Below, piece after piece: positions 18,626 to 28,230 of a DNA stretch of 64,000 bases. The notes under the pieces are model-generated. The model was not told the origin of the DNA and did no database searches. It saw only the letters and a program-made list of their open reading frames with translations. This stretch comes from Gracilibacillus ureilyticus (lineage in GTDB: Bacteria > Bacillota > Bacilli > Bacillales > Amphibacillaceae). The stretch spans positions 84,979-148,978 of the forward strand of contig NZ_FOGL01000009.1 of the NCBI RefSeq assembly GCF_900111195.1. Direction: 5' to 3'. The translations under genes and the position numbers were made by a program. The stretch's first letter is position 1. Every line of letters starts with the position of its first letter.

Positions 18626-20945
18626 TGTTCTCCTCCAGTAAGGCATATTGCAGCACTTTGTCCAAATGATCGACTGGAATAAATGTTAATTGTTCACGAA
18701 CACTCTCCGGTATATCTTCCAGATCTTTTTCATTGTCGGCTGGAATGATGATCGTTGTAATACCTGCTCTATGGGCACTTAATGATTTTTCTTTTAAACC
18801 GCCTATCGGCAGCACGCGACCTCTTAACGTAATTTCCCCTGTCATACCAACTTCTTTACGTACAGGTCGTCCTGTCAGTGCAGAAACTAATGCTGTAGCC
18901 ATGGTGATCCCTGCAGAAGGGCCATCTTTCGGTGTTGCCCCTTCTGGAACGTGGATATGAATATCAAAGTTTTCATGGAAGTTTGGATCAATTTTCAATT
19001 CATCAGCACGGGAACGAATATAGCTGAACGCTGCTTGGGCTGATTCTTTCATTACATCACCAAGTTTTCCTGTTAAGGTGAGCTTTCCTTTCCCTTTGGC
19101 TAAACTTACTTCTATTGATAAAATATCGCCACCAGCTGACGTATAGGCTAAACCAGTAGCTGCACCGATTTGATTCTCTTCTTCCATTAAACCATAACGG
19201 AATCTTGGTTTTCCTAAAATTGTTTCTAATTGCTTTTCCGTAACAACAACACGCTGCTTTTCTTTGGAAACAATTACTTTGGCTGCTTTCCTGCATACAG
19301 AAGCTAACTGACGTTCTAGTCCCCGAACACCCGCTTCTCTTGTATATCGACGGATTAATTTGAGTAATGCTTCATCACGTAATTGAAGCTGACCTTTCTG
19401 CAGTCCATTTTCTTTGGTTTGCTTTGGCAGCAAATGCTCTTTGGCAATGTGCAGCTTCTCATGTTCTGTGTAGCCAGGGATGGAGATGATTTCCATCCGG
19501 TCAAGCAAAGGACGCGGTACTGTTGCTAAGTTGTTTGCTGTTGCGATAAACATAACATTCGATAAATCATAGGTCTCTTCTAAATAATGATCACTAAACG
19601 TATTGTTTTGCTCAGGGTCGAGTACTTCCAGCATGGCTGCCGAAGGATCTCCACGAAAATCGTTGGACATTTTATCAATTTCATCAAGAAGGAAAACAGG
19701 ATTAACCGTTCCCGCCTTCTTCATCCCCTGGATAATACGTCCAGGCATTGCACCAACATATGTCCGTCTGTGTCCGCGAATCTCTGCTTCATCTCTTACC
19801 CCTCCAAGAGAAATACGGACAAAGTTCCGGTCAATTGAACGGGCAATAGATCTTGCCAGTGAAGTTTTCCCAACACCCGGCGGTCCCGCTAAACAGAGAA
19901 TAGGCCCTTTTATTGTGTTAGTTAACTGCTGAACAGCTAAATATTCCAACACCCGTTCTTTTACTTTTTCAAGCCCGTAGTGATCCTCATCTAACACCTT
20001 TTCTGCATGCTGGACATCCAGGTTATCTTCTGTTTCTTCATACCATGGCAGGGAAAGAATCCAGTCAATATAATTACGGATAACCGAGCTTTCGGCAGAA
20101 CTTTGAGGTACCCGTTCATACCGGTCTAATTCCTTCAGTGCGACTTCTTCTACTCGCTTCGGCAAATCCTTTTCTTCTAACTGTCTCTTCAGTTCTGCAA
20201 TTTCGCCACTTCTGCCATCTTTGTCTCCGAGCTCTTTCTGAATTGCCTTCATCTGTTCCCGCAGGTAATATTCTTTTTGAGTTTCTTCCATTGATTTTTT
20301 TACACGTTGTCCGATTTTGCGTTCTAATTCCAGTACTTCTTTTTCATTAGAAATAATATCGAGCAGCCTTCTCAGTCTTGCTTTGACACTGACCGTTTCC
20401 AGCACACCTTGTTTATCAGACATCTTTAATGTTATATGTGAAGCAATTACATCAGAGAAGCGGGAGGGATCTTCAATGTCCACAACACTGGCTAATGTCT
20501 CTTTTGTAACTTTTTTTGATATCTTTGAATAATTTTCAAATTGCTCAAGCAATGTCCTCATTAGTGCTTCTTCTTCCCGAGGATTTTCATGCTCATCTTC
20601 GAGAACTTCCACTTCTACAAAAAACTGCTTCTTTTTATTAATAAATTTCTCAATACGCGCTCGCTGCAGTCCTTCTACTAATACGCGCATCGTTCCATTC
20701 GGCAGTTTTAACATCTGGTTTACTTTTGCAATCGTACCAATATCCTGGATATCTTCCACTGCAGGTTCATCAATGGCACTTTCTTTTTGAGCTGCAAGGA
20801 AGATTTTCTGGTCATTGAGCATGGCCTTTTCTAATGACTGGATAGATTTTTCCCGACCTACATCCAAGTGAATGACCATTCCCGGGAAAACAATTAATCC
20901 TCTTAACGGCAATAAAGGTATATGTATAAAATTTGTTTCTGTCAT
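18612..20945 (-). CDS. lonA: ATP-dependent Lon protease
   Basis: Cytoplasmic AAA+ serine protease that degrades misfolded and regulatory proteins. 777 residues: N-terminal substrate domain, a coiled region (about 190-260), Walker [10 protein letters not shown] near 355, Walker [10 protein letters not shown]. The protease domain has the catalytic Ser in PKDGPSAG and the Lys in [21 protein letters not shown] lies four bases before the ATG. Upstream neighbour is clpX directly; lonB is missing. Confidence 0.98.
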   Translation of the reverse strand: MTETNFIHIPLLPLRGLIVFPGMVIHLDVGREKSIQSLEKAMLNDQKIFLAAQKESAIDEPAVEDIQDIGTIAKVNQMLKLPNGTMRVLVEGLQRARIEKFINKKKQFFVEVEVLEDEHENPREEEALMRTLLEQFENYSKISKKVTKETLASVVDIEDPSRFSDVIASHITLKMSDKQGVLETVSVKARLRRLLDIISNEKEVLELERKIGQRVKKSMEETQKEYYLREQMKAIQKELGDKDGRSGEIAELKRQLEEKDLPKRVEEVALKELDRYERVPQSSAESSVIRNYIDWILSLPWYEETEDNLDVQHAEKVLDEDHYGLEKVKERVLEYLAVQQLTNTIKGPILCLAGPPGVGKTSLARSIARSIDRNFVRISLGGVRDEAEIRGHRRTYVGAMPGRIIQGMKKAGTVNPVFLLDEIDKMSNDFRGDPSAAMLEVLDPEQNNTFSDHYLEETYDLSNVMFIATANNLATVPRPLLDRMEIISIPGYTEHEKLHIAKEHLLPKQTKENGLQKGQLQLRDEALLKLIRRYTREAGVRGLERQLASVCRKAAKVIVSKEKQRVVVTEKQLETILGKPRFRYGLMEEENQIGAATGLAYTSAGGDILSIEVSLAKGKGKLTLTGKLGDVMKESAQAAFSYIRSRADELKIDPNFHENFDIHIHVPEGATPKDGPSAGITMATALVSALTGRPVRKEVGMTGEITLRGRVLPIGGLKEKSLSAHRAGITTIIIPADNEKDLEDIPESVREQLTFIPVDHLDKVLQYALLEENNESK

Positions 20946-21253
20946 TTGGCACCTCCAACAAAATTACTAGCAGTTCTTTTAAGATGTGAAAATAATACTG
21001 TAACATTTGATTCATTCTATTTTACAGTAAAGGCGCACGGTTAATTTATTATATCATAATAAGTTGTGCCTATTTTTTACAATGATTCATACATGGTTCA
21101 TTGTGACTTAAAAGTTGCTTCTCTATTCTAACTAGTTTAAAGAAAATACGGTTCTTTGTAAATTGTTATGTATTTGTAATATGTCTGTTTACTTCACCAC
21201 TAATATTTTTACCAATTTCCGATAATAAACACACACTTTTTACTTACAGTGTA
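20946..21253. other. lonA upstream region, no gene seen
   Basis: AT-rich. A TATAAT lies on the minus strand near 21052-21057, a candidate -10 for lonA, but no good -35 is seen 17 bp away. No remnant of lonB is recognisable. Confidence 0.45.
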
Positions 21254-21287
21254 AAAGAATCCCTTGCAGGATACAAGGGATTCTTTG
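21254..21287 (-). terminator. Intrinsic terminator after clpX
   Basis: AAAGAATCCCTTG-CAGGATA-CAAGGGATTCTTT; on the minus strand the stem is followed by TTCTTTTA. It separates clpX from lonA. Confidence 0.85.
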
Positions 21288-21297
21288 TTCTTCATTA

Positions 21298-22575
21298 TTA
21301 TGCACTTTCTTTTGGAGACTGTTTACCATCTTCAATGACTGATCCATCCTCGTGAATCAGCTTCGGACGCCCGTTCTCATTAATAACGGTTTCTTTTGTC
21401 ACAACACATTTCTGAATGTCATCACGTGAAGGAAGCTCAAACATTACATCTAACATAATCCCTTCCAGAATGGAACGTAAACCACGTGCCCCTGTTTGGC
21501 GTTCGATAGCTTTTTTCGCAATTTCTTTCAGTGCGTCTTCTTCGAATTCCAGCTCTACGCCATCCATGTCAAACAGTTTGTTGTATTGTTTCACCAAAGC
21601 ATTTTTCGGTTTTGTTAAAATTTCAACAAGTGCCGGTTCATCAAGCGGTTCCAGACTTCCGATAACCGGTAAACGACCGATAAATTCCGGAATTAAACCA
21701 AAACGCAATAAATCTTCTGGAAGGACTTTTGATAATAGTGTCGCTTTATCCAATTCCTGATTATCCGCTTCTGCACCGAAACCAATCACTTTTTTACCAA
21801 GACGGCGTTTAATGATTTGTTCAATACCATCAAATGCTCCACCGCAAATAAATAAAATGTTGGTTGTATCTATCTGAATGAATTCCTGATGAGGATGCTT
21901 TCTTCCACCTTGTGGCGGTACACTTGCTACTGTACCTTCCAGTATCTTTAGCAGCGCTTGCTGTACTCCTTCACCAGATACATCCCTAGTAATAGACGGA
22001 TTTTCTGATTTACGGGCAACTTTATCGATCTCATCAATATAGATAATCCCTTTTTCCGCCTTTTCCACATCGTAATCAGCAGCTTGTATTAATTTCAGCA
22101 GGATGTTTTCCACATCTTCCCCAACATAGCCAGCTTCCGTAAGTGACGTTGCATCGGCAATCGCAAACGGAACATTTAAAATTCGCGCTAGTGTTTGGGC
22201 AAGTAACGTTTTCCCGCTACCAGTCGGTCCGATCATCGCAATATTACTTTTGGAAAGTTCTACTTCGTCTTTTGACTTCGGTGTATTAATTCGTTTGTAG
22301 TGGTTATAAACGGCAACAGCAAGATTTTTCTTCGCTTTGTCCTGTCCGATTACATAATCATCAAGTATGTCACAAATTTCCTGTGGCTTTGGAACATCTT
22401 TGTACTCTACTTCTTCATCTGTTCCTAATTCCTCTTCCACAATTTCCGTGCACAATTCTATACATTCATCACATATATAAACGCCTGGCCCTGCAACTAA
22501 TTTACGGACCTGGTCTTGACTTTTTCCACAGAATGAACATTTTAACTGACCTTTTTCCTCATTAAACTTATACAT
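21298..22575 (-). CDS. clpX: ATP-dependent Clp protease ATP-binding subunit ClpX
   Basis: AAA+ unfoldase that feeds proteins to ClpP. 425 residues: N-terminal zinc-binding domain CSFCGK ... CDECIELC (residues about 13-38), Walker A GPTGSGKT near 118, Walker B IYIDEIDK, and the IGF loop in KKVIGFGAE that docks ClpP. I prefer the ATG at 22575 (MYKFNEEKG) over 22584, because AAGGGGTGA is then well spaced and the N-terminus matches the family. Lies downstream of tig, as in other Bacilli. Confidence 0.98.
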   Translation of the reverse strand: MYKFNEEKGQLKCSFCGKSQDQVRKLVAGPGVYICDECIELCTEIVEEELGTDEEVEYKDVPKPQEICDILDDYVIGQDKAKKNLAVAVYNHYKRINTPKSKDEVELSKSNIAMIGPTGSGKTLLAQTLARILNVPFAIADATSLTEAGYVGEDVENILLKLIQAADYDVEKAEKGIIYIDEIDKVARKSENPSITRDVSGEGVQQALLKILEGTVASVPPQGGRKHPHQEFIQIDTTNILFICGGAFDGIEQIIKRRLGKKVIGFGAEADNQELDKATLLSKVLPEDLLRFGLIPEFIGRLPVIGSLEPLDEPALVEILTKPKNALVKQYNKLFDMDGVELEFEEDALKEIAKKAIERQTGARGLRSILEGIMLDVMFELPSRDDIQKCVVTKETVINENGRPKLIHEDGSVIEDGKQSPKESA

Positions 22576-22842
22576 GCCATTCACCCCTTGTTCAAAAATA
22601 TCATGTTTCTCGATATGGTGGCATTTCCTTATCTTTAGCCAATCATATCAAATTGTAACAAAATAAAAAAGTAAAATACCTTTTCATGCTGTTTGTTATG
22701 TTGTTTTAGCTTATCAGCCTTTTATGTAAAACACAAATGGTTCGATTTACAACCATGTAAATATAATATGTAGTATATGTATTATAATGTGATTCTATTT
22801 CAAAACGCAAAAATTTCACATCTGGCTATATGTCTTAATGGA
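22576..22842. other. tig-clpX intergenic region
   Basis: Very AT-rich stretch between the tig terminator and clpX. I see no open frame with a ribosome site and no clear promoter pair, though clpX must be read from here or from beyond the tig terminator. Confidence 0.4.
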
Positions 22843-22877
22843 GAGAAAACAAGGCACGTTTTCGCACCTTGTTTTCT
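22843..22877 (-). terminator. Intrinsic terminator after tig
   Basis: AGAAAACAAGG and CCTTGTTTTCT form an 11 bp stem with a 13-base loop directly after the tig stop. Confidence 0.88.
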
Positions 22878-22885
22878 ATAAGTAA

Positions 22886-24172
22886 TTATTTAGTTTTGCT
22901 GTTATCTACAAGGACATCAATTGCTTTTCTGAATTTAAGATCATCCATCAGACCGGCAGTGTTTCCACCAAGAGCCTGTTTAATTTGATCTAATTCCATT
23001 TTGTACATAGAAGCCATTGATTCTAGTTCTTTTTCAACATCTTCTTCCGTTACTTCTACATTTTCCGCTACAGCAATTGCTTCTAATGTTAAGTTAGTTT
23101 TTACACGTTTACCAGCATCTTCTTTCATTTGTTCTTTCAACGCGTCCTCATCCTGACCTGAGAATTGGAAGTACATGTCAAGTGTCATCCCTTGCATTTG
23201 CAATCTTTGTTCAAATTCCTGAAGCATACGATCAAGTTCTGACTGTACCATTGCTTCCGGGATATCCACTTCTGCATTATCAGAAGCTTGCTGGATTAAG
23301 ACTTCACGCTTGTTGTTATCTGCCTCTGTTTCCTTTTGCTCCTGAAGACGTGTCTTTGTTTTTTCTTTTAATTCATCTAAAGTTTCTACTTCATCATCCA
23401 CGTCTTTTGCGAATTCATCATCTAATTCCGGTAATTCTTTCGCTTTAATTTCGTGAATTTTCACTTTGAATGTTGCATCCTTACCAGCTAGGTCTTCTGC
23501 ATGGTATTCTTCAGGGAAAGTAACATTAACGTCACTATCTTCTCCTGCTTTTTTACCAATAAGTTGTTCTTCAAATCCCGGGATGAAAGAACCAGAACCT
23601 ATTTCTAATGAATGGTTTTCACCTTTACCGCCTTCGAATGCTACTCCGTCAACAAAGCCTTCAAAGTCGATTACCGCAGTATCCCCATTTTCTACTTCGC
23701 CTTCTTCTTTAACAACTAGTTCTGCCTGGCGTTCCTGCAGTTGTTTTAATTCGTTTTCTACATCTTCATCTGTTACTTCCGTGCTTTCTTCTTCCACTTC
23801 CAGGCCTTTGTACTCACCTAGTTTTACTTCAGGCTTCACAGTAACTTTTGCAGTGAAGATAAGATTTTTCCCTTTTTCAATTTGCTCGATATCAACTTCC
23901 GGCTGATCAACCGGCTCGATACCAGTTTCATCAATCGCATTTGTATATTCTGAAGGCAGAATAATATCTACTGCATCTTGATAAAGTGACTCAACACCGA
24001 AGCGTTTTTCAAACAAGCCGCGAGGCATTTTCCCTTTACGGAACCCGGGAACCTGAACTTGTTTAACCACTTTCTTAAAAGCTTGGTCAAGTGCTTTATC
24101 AAACTTATCTGCGTCCACTTCTACTGTAAGTACGCCGACATTACCTTCTTGTTTCTCCCATTTTGCTGTCAT
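22886..24172 (-). CDS. tig: Trigger factor (ribosome-bound chaperone)
   Basis: Binds at the ribosome exit tunnel and folds nascent chains. 428 residues: ribosome-binding N-domain with the signature GFRKGKMPR near 43-51, a central FKBP-type peptidyl-prolyl isomerase domain ([31 protein letters not shown]), and a helical C-terminal chaperone domain. The order ysoA-tig-clpX is conserved with B. subtilis. Confidence 0.97.
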   Translation of the reverse strand: MTAKWEKQEGNVGVLTVEVDADKFDKALDQAFKKVVKQVQVPGFRKGKMPRGLFEKRFGVESLYQDAVDIILPSEYTNAIDETGIEPVDQPEVDIEQIEKGKNLIFTAKVTVKPEVKLGEYKGLEVEEESTEVTDEDVENELKQLQERQAELVVKEEGEVENGDTAVIDFEGFVDGVAFEGGKGENHSLEIGSGSFIPGFEEQLIGKKAGEDSDVNVTFPEEYHAEDLAGKDATFKVKIHEIKAKELPELDDEFAKDVDDEVETLDELKEKTKTRLQEQKETEADNNKREVLIQQASDNAEVDIPEAMVQSELDRMLQEFEQRLQMQGMTLDMYFQFSGQDEDALKEQMKEDAGKRVKTNLTLEAIAVAENVEVTEEDVEKELESMASMYKMELDQIKQALGGNTAGLMDDLKFRKAIDVLVDNSKTK

Positions 24173-24264
24173 ACTAATTTCCCTCCAACATAAATAAATC
24201 TGTATATTTGACGTTCATTCATAAAATACATTTCATTAGACCGAACGCAAATTGCAACCATCTT

Positions 24265-24292
24265 ATTATAACATAAATGTGCATGCTTTCAA
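24265..24292 (-). promoter_or_regulatory. Sigma-A promoter of tig
   Basis: TTGAAA (24287-24292) and TATAAT (24265-24270) on the minus strand, 16 bp apart, about 90 bases before the tig start. Confidence 0.75.
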
Positions 24293-24440
24293 TAATTATA
24301 ATATGACGTGCATCTGGATTTATTGTGTGATTTCATTCCTACATGGAATTTACTATATAAGGATGGAAAAAGCAAGTACTTCCCATCAGGTAGCACGCAA
24401 TTCACGTTATTTCCTATATAATCCTCATTCGATTTTCATC

Positions 24441-24468
24441 TTGACAAAAGAGATGTATATGTTATTAT
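24441..24468 (+). promoter_or_regulatory. Sigma-A promoter of the folD transcript
   Basis: TTGACA at 24441-24446 and TATTAT at 24463-24468, 16 bp apart. Transcription would start near 24475, just before the ZTP riboswitch. Confidence 0.8.
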
Positions 24469-24475
24469 TTGGATA

Positions 24476-24557
24476 AATATAAAGGTGCAGCAACTGACGA
24501 CATTTGTGGAAATAACCACAAGGGAGCTGTACTTCGTATAAGTCGGGTCGTCTGGGC
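24476..24557 (+). promoter_or_regulatory. ZTP (pfl) riboswitch upstream of folD
   Basis: The 5' half reads ACTGACGACATTTGTGG-AAATAA-CCACAAGGGAGC and the 3' half GTCGGGTCGTCTGGGC. These are the conserved pfl blocks (GACUGGCGACA, GUGG/CCAC hairpin, GGGAGC, CCGNCUGGGC). It senses ZTP/ZMP, a sign of 10-formyl-tetrahydrofolate shortage. folD, a C1-folate enzyme, is a well-known target. A terminator overlaps its 3' end. Confidence 0.93.
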
Positions 24558-24590
24558 AGAGATAAGAACAAATTGTTCTTATCTCTTTTT
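24558..24590 (+). terminator. Riboswitch-controlled terminator of folD
   Basis: AGAGATAAGAACAA and TTGTTCTTATCTCT form a perfect 14 bp stem, followed by TTTTT. It starts at the final bases of the ZTP aptamer, so ligand binding would be expected to block it and switch folD on. Confidence 0.93.
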
Positions 24591-24609
24591 ATATTACAGG
24601 AGGGATTAT

Positions 24610-25440
24610 ATGAAACCAGTTATGCTAGATGGAACGATTGTTGCAAAAGAAATTAAAGAAAATCTGAAAGACCGCATCGCAGTGCTATCCGAGAGAAATA
24701 TCACCCCATGCCTTGCTACTATTTTAGTCGGAGATAACCCGTCATCGAAAACCTATGTGAAAATGAAAGGAAATGCATGTGAGAAATTGGGAATTAACTC
24801 TATAAGCATTCACTTACCTGCTGAAACAAACACTGAACAACTGATCAGAAAGATTGATGAGCTCAACAGCGACCCTTCTGTTCACGGTATTCTACTTCAG
24901 CATCCTGTCCCTGACCACATTGATGAACGTCAAGCATTTGAAGCAATTTCGATTGAAAAAGATGTAGATGGTGTTACAAGCAGAGGATACGGACAAACAG
25001 CTTTCGGATTTGGTAATTTCCCATCCTGCACTCCATCAGCTATATTAAAAATTTTAAACTATTACAATCTTTCAATTAAAGGAAAGCATGCCGTAATTGT
25101 GGGTAGAAGCCCCATTTTAGGTAAACCGGTATCTGCGCTCTTACTGAATGAGGATGCAACAGTGACTACATGTCACTCCCAAACGGAAAACTTACAAGAG
25201 ATCTTGAAAACTGCCGATATTGTGGTTGGCGCTGTAGGGAAACCGAGGTTTATTAAAGGAGAATGGCTCAAAGAAGGGGCAGTAGTGCTTGACGCAGGTT
25301 ACAACAAAGGAAATATTGGTGATGTGGATGAAGAATCATGTCTGGCAGTTGCCAGTGCAATTACTCCTGTACCGGGTGGTGTTGGTCCTGTAACAATAGC
25401 TACACTGCTTGAGCACACCGTCCTGTCAGCAGAAAAATAA
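24610..25440 (+). CDS. folD: Methylene-THF dehydrogenase / methenyl-THF cyclohydrolase
   Basis: Bifunctional C1-folate enzyme making 10-formyl-THF from 5,10-methylene-THF. 276 residues. The catalytic Lys lies in TYVKMKGNACEKLGI near 54 and the NADP fold in HAVIVGRSPILGKPVSALL (most homologues have S-N-I-V-G here). TPVPGGVGPVTIA closes the fold. The ATG at 24610 follows AGGAGGGA; the frame runs further upstream only through the riboswitch. Confidence 0.96.
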   Translation: MKPVMLDGTIVAKEIKENLKDRIAVLSERNITPCLATILVGDNPSSKTYVKMKGNACEKLGINSISIHLPAETNTEQLIRKIDELNSDPSVHGILLQHPVPDHIDERQAFEAISIEKDVDGVTSRGYGQTAFGFGNFPSCTPSAILKILNYYNLSIKGKHAVIVGRSPILGKPVSALLLNEDATVTTCHSQTENLQEILKTADIVVGAVGKPRFIKGEWLKEGAVVLDAGYNKGNIGDVDEESCLAVASAITPVPGGVGPVTIATLLEHTVLSAEK

Positions 25441-25454
25441 AAAAACCTGATACT

Positions 25455-25492
25455 ATTACTCAGCGGGGGTTTTAAACCCCCCACCGAGTAAT
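25455..25492. terminator. GC-rich hairpin, probable shared terminator of folD and the phosphatase gene
   Basis: ATTACTC-AGC-GGGGG-TTTTAAA-CCCCC-CACC-GAGTAAT. The outer 7 bp and inner 5 bp stems are symmetrical. A T-tract exists only on the minus strand and 10 bases away, so efficiency on the plus strand is uncertain. Confidence 0.55.
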
Positions 25493-25526
25493 TAGGAGTC
25501 TAATTATTGAATTCGAAACGGATGGG

Positions 25527-26102
25527 CTAGCGCTGTGATAAATGGTCAATGACATTATAATTATGTATTTTCCACTTTTCCTCAGCAAATACGAGATTAT
25601 TCAGACAGGCGTTCATTAATAACGTTCTGCCTGCACCTATCTCACCATCAGAAAAAATCGATAAGATGGCATTTATAACTGCACCATGAGCCACAAGCAA
25701 TATTTTCTTTCCAGGGTACTTCTGTTGCAGCTTTTCCATTCCTAATATTACTCTTTTACTAAGTTCCTCTCTTGTCTCCTGTTCCGGATAATTACCGTCA
25801 GGATATTGCTGCTTTCTTTGTTCAACAGTTAAGCCTTCCGCCTTCCCAAAAGAACGTTCCACAAAATCATCCATCGTAACTAACGGTAGTTGCAGTGCTT
25901 CATTAATAATCTCTGCAGTCTTTTTAGCTCTTTGGAGCGGACTCGAAATCAACACACCCCAATGATCTTTTCGCAAATGGTCACGGCATTCTCTTGCCTG
26001 ACGCTTGCCATTCTCATTCAACGGAATATCAGTGGCACCCTGTATTCTCCCAGAAGCATTCCAATCCGTCTCTCCATGCCTCACGAAACAAACTGTCGTC
26101 AT
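25527..26102 (-). CDS. Histidine phosphatase, PhoE/YhfR-like
   Basis: 191 residues of the phosphoglycerate mutase-like superfamily. The catalytic RHGETDW is at residues 8-14, and the second histidine lies in ILLVAHGAVINA near 147. NACLNNLVFAEEKWKIHNYNVIDHL closely resembles the end of B. subtilis PhoE (YhfR), a broad-specificity phosphatase. The ATG at 26102 behind GGGGGGAGAAG is preferred to 26180. Stand-alone gene, convergent with folD. Confidence 0.85.
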   Translation of the reverse strand: MTTVCFVRHGETDWNASGRIQGATDIPLNENGKRQARECRDHLRKDHWGVLISSPLQRAKKTAEIINEALQLPLVTMDDFVERSFGKAEGLTVEQRKQQYPDGNYPEQETREELSKRVILGMEKLQQKYPGKKILLVAHGAVINAILSIFSDGEIGAGRTLLMNACLNNLVFAEEKWKIHNYNVIDHLSQR

Positions 26103-26266
26103 TCTTCTCCCCCCTGTATCCATATTATACTTTACTGACATACCATTTGAAACAGATTTGAGCAGAAAGAAAACTTCCATTTTTGGCTGGATAATGAAGG
26201 GTATGTGAAACCAAACGTATTTATTTTCGTATATATAATAAATGGATAAAACAGGAGTTGGAAAAA

Positions 26267-26692
26267 ATGAGTGACTTCATGGAATTATTTTCATCGGTAA
26301 CTGAAAACACGAATAAAATTGACAAGGATAAAACAAAAAAGATTGCTGCCAAATTAGTGGAATTCCATACGGAATGTGAGGATTGTAAAAGAATATTAAG
26401 CGATATTGAAAATCAATTAAAGATAATGCAAATAGATGCAACAGATGAAGAATGGAGAGACTTTAACCAGACCATCTCTCAAGCGAAAGCACATTTGATT
26501 AAACAACACAAATGCGTAACAAGCGGATACTACCTTAGCACATATATGACATTAGGTACAAGTTTAGGTGTTGTCTTTGGTTTAACACTGTTTGACAACA
26601 TCGCCCTTGGTATCCCTGTCGGTATTGCGATTGGTATAAGCATCGGGTCAATCATGGACGGGGATGCAAAGAAAAAAGGTTTAGTTATTTAG
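26267..26692 (+). CDS. Hypothetical protein with C-terminal glycine-zipper membrane segment
   Basis: 141 residues. The first 85 are helical and charged with a CEDC motif (in HTECEDCKRIL) and a second Cys in HKCVTSGYYLS. The rest holds two hydrophobic segments rich in Gly and Ile (LGTSLGVVFGLTLF and GIPVGIAIGISIGS), a glycine-zipper-like hairpin. The ATG at 26267 is 9 bases after CAGGAG; a TTG at 26258 abuts the site and is unlikely. Family not recognised. Confidence 0.72.
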   Translation: MSDFMELFSSVTENTNKIDKDKTKKIAAKLVEFHTECEDCKRILSDIENQLKIMQIDATDEEWRDFNQTISQAKAHLIKQHKCVTSGYYLSTYMTLGTSLGVVFGLTLFDNIALGIPVGIAIGISIGSIMDGDAKKKGLVI

Positions 26693-26694
26693 AT

Positions 26695-26729
26695 CGTACT
26701 GCCTGCCCTGAAAACAGGCAAGCAGTACG
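26695..26729. terminator. Hairpin between convergent genes
   Basis: CGTACTGC-c-TGCC and GGCA-a-GCAGTACG pair with one mismatch around a CTGAAAACA loop. No T-tract follows on either strand, so it is a weaker terminator candidate. Confidence 0.5.
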
Positions 26730-26738
26730 CCCCTCTCA

Positions 26739-27716
26739 TTAAATTTCCAGAATAGAGCCATACAAGGCCTCTGATACATCAATCATTTTTATGTATTTTT
26801 CTTTTATCTTTGAAAGCTGTGCGTTTTCGTTCACTTCAAACTGGAAACTCTGATGAACATAATATTCCAGTGTTTCTGCAAACAAAGGATAATTCTCCTC
26901 TTTCGGCAAAAATGGCGTGTACACATAGGCAAATCTTTGTAAAATAAACTGAATCATCTGGAAGGTTGTGGGATCTTCCGTTTGCACATCTTCTAATTGT
27001 TCATATATGCCCTGATAAAACGCGGATGGGATTACCTCATCATTATGTATATCGATTAATTCTTCTAATTGGAATTTTTCAATATGTAACTTGCCTGTTA
27101 AGATATTATCGCTGTAATATTCTAAAATCGCCGTCTTAACGACAGGGTGTATCTCTTCGTTTACCAGCATTTCTCTTAAAATCGGGAGATCATCCCGGAA
27201 TCCCAGATATAGTAAGCGCTTCACCATGTACCATTGCTGACGGTCATTCTTCTCCTGAACAGCTTCAGTTAATTTCTGAAGGACTTCCTGATTGGTCTGT
27301 ATATCGACTTGCTGCTGTAATTCCTTGCTCAGCTGATACATCTGGTTTAGTTGTTCGCTAACAGGGGAAGGAACCGGTTCTTCCAGTACATCCTCAATTA
27401 AATACATCACCTGATTATATTTACTTGCCTGAAAAAGCAGTGTTGCGTATATATGTATGTATGAATAATAATGGTTGTCTTTTTTTGAAATAAGCTGTTC
27501 ACATAATTCTTCCGCTTCTTCCTCCATGTTTAACTCCATCATGCAAATCAATTTTCCTGTTAATACTTCCGGAGATTCTACACCATTATCTGTTAACTTT
27601 TGAAAATAATGAAAAGCTGTCTGGAAGTCACTGCCTTCCATCGCTGTTTTTGCTTCTTGTTCTAAGTCATTCTTCCATTTCGGGAAAATAATTACCTTCT
27701 CCTTTTCTTCCTGCAT
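26739..27716 (-). CDS. ysoA: YsoA-like TPR protein
   Basis: 325 residues, all-helical, with repeated helix pairs of the tetratricopeptide kind in the first 130 residues (AFHYFQKLTDNG, EEAEELCEQLISK). It ends in an acidic C-terminal half. Position upstream of tig and size match B. subtilis YsoA. No function is known; TPR proteins act as protein-binding scaffolds. A Gln-rich linker (LQQQVDIQTNQEVLQKL) joins the halves. Confidence 0.78.
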   Translation of the reverse strand: MQEEKEKVIIFPKWKNDLEQEAKTAMEGSDFQTAFHYFQKLTDNGVESPEVLTGKLICMMELNMEEEAEELCEQLISKKDNHYYSYIHIYATLLFQASKYNQVMYLIEDVLEEPVPSPVSEQLNQMYQLSKELQQQVDIQTNQEVLQKLTEAVQEKNDRQQWYMVKRLLYLGFRDDLPILREMLVNEEIHPVVKTAILEYYSDNILTGKLHIEKFQLEELIDIHNDEVIPSAFYQGIYEQLEDVQTEDPTTFQMIQFILQRFAYVYTPFLPKEENYPLFAETLEYYVHQSFQFEVNENAQLSKIKEKYIKMIDVSEALYGSILEI

Positions 27717-28006
27717 TGTTTCACCTACCTTTTCTTTTATATTATTACTATTATAGATTTAATAGCGCAAAGACTCAAGTGGATTCGTACAGTTGTTTGA
27801 AATTGCTGGAAAAGCTATATTTATATACCCTGTTTCATAAAAAGTAATCAGGATTTTTAAAACCTGAAAAACTAGTCGTCATTTATAACATCGATTATGG
27901 GCCATAACATTAACCGAGTAACCTTGAACTACAAGTATGCAAAGATGGCGCCTATGTTTGATTCATGCACTAAGATATTTATGTGAAGTAACTTAATTTA
28001 AAGCAC
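27717..28006. other. Intergenic stretch, no gene seen
   Basis: AT-rich. A 29-codon plus-strand frame from the ATG near 27897 lacks a ribosome site. I see no promoter pair, repeat or RNA element that I can support. Confidence 0.45.
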
Positions 28007-28048
28007 AAAAAAATCCTCAAGAACCTTATATTATTTGATGGTTCTTGA
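28007..28048 (-). terminator. Intrinsic terminator
   Basis: On the minus strand TCAAGAACC and GGTTCTTGA (9 bp, perfect) are followed by GGATTTTTTT. It lies 180 bases past the chemoreceptor gene and directly at the end of a short orphan frame. Confidence 0.85.
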
Positions 28049-28151
28049 TAAATTCCATTTTAAAGTATTTTGCGCTCATGACAAAGAAAACAATAAAATA
28101 ATGACCTATAAATAAATAGAGTACTTGGGTAAAACCCTGACGGAATAGCAT
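28026..28151 (-). pseudogene. Orphan open frame resembling the end of a membrane protein
   Basis: The frame is open from about 28205 to a stop at 28028, with an ATG at 28151 giving 41 residues: a hydrophobic segment (VLYLFIGHYFIVFFVMSAKYF) then a basic tail. There is no convincing ribosome site. The stop codon lies inside the following terminator, as happens at the 3' ends of real genes. It could be a remnant of a lost membrane protein gene or a small gene with a weak start. Confidence 0.3.
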
Positions 28152-28230
28152 AGCACTCAATATTAATAACTCTTCATTACAACTTATCCATATGAGGTGT
28201 TTGATTCAATTTGGCTGAAAATCATAGTTA

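Noticed and set aside
19587..19932. Plus-strand frames opposite lonA
   Set aside because: Antisense shadows in a highly conserved AAA+ domain.
24252..24476. Plus-strand 74-residue frame upstream of folD
   Set aside because: No ribosome site; it runs through the tig promoter and the folD promoter.
24469..24609. N-terminal extension of folD by 47 residues
   Set aside because: It would be encoded by the ZTP riboswitch and its terminator; the ATG at 24610 has AGGAGGGA and the normal protein start.
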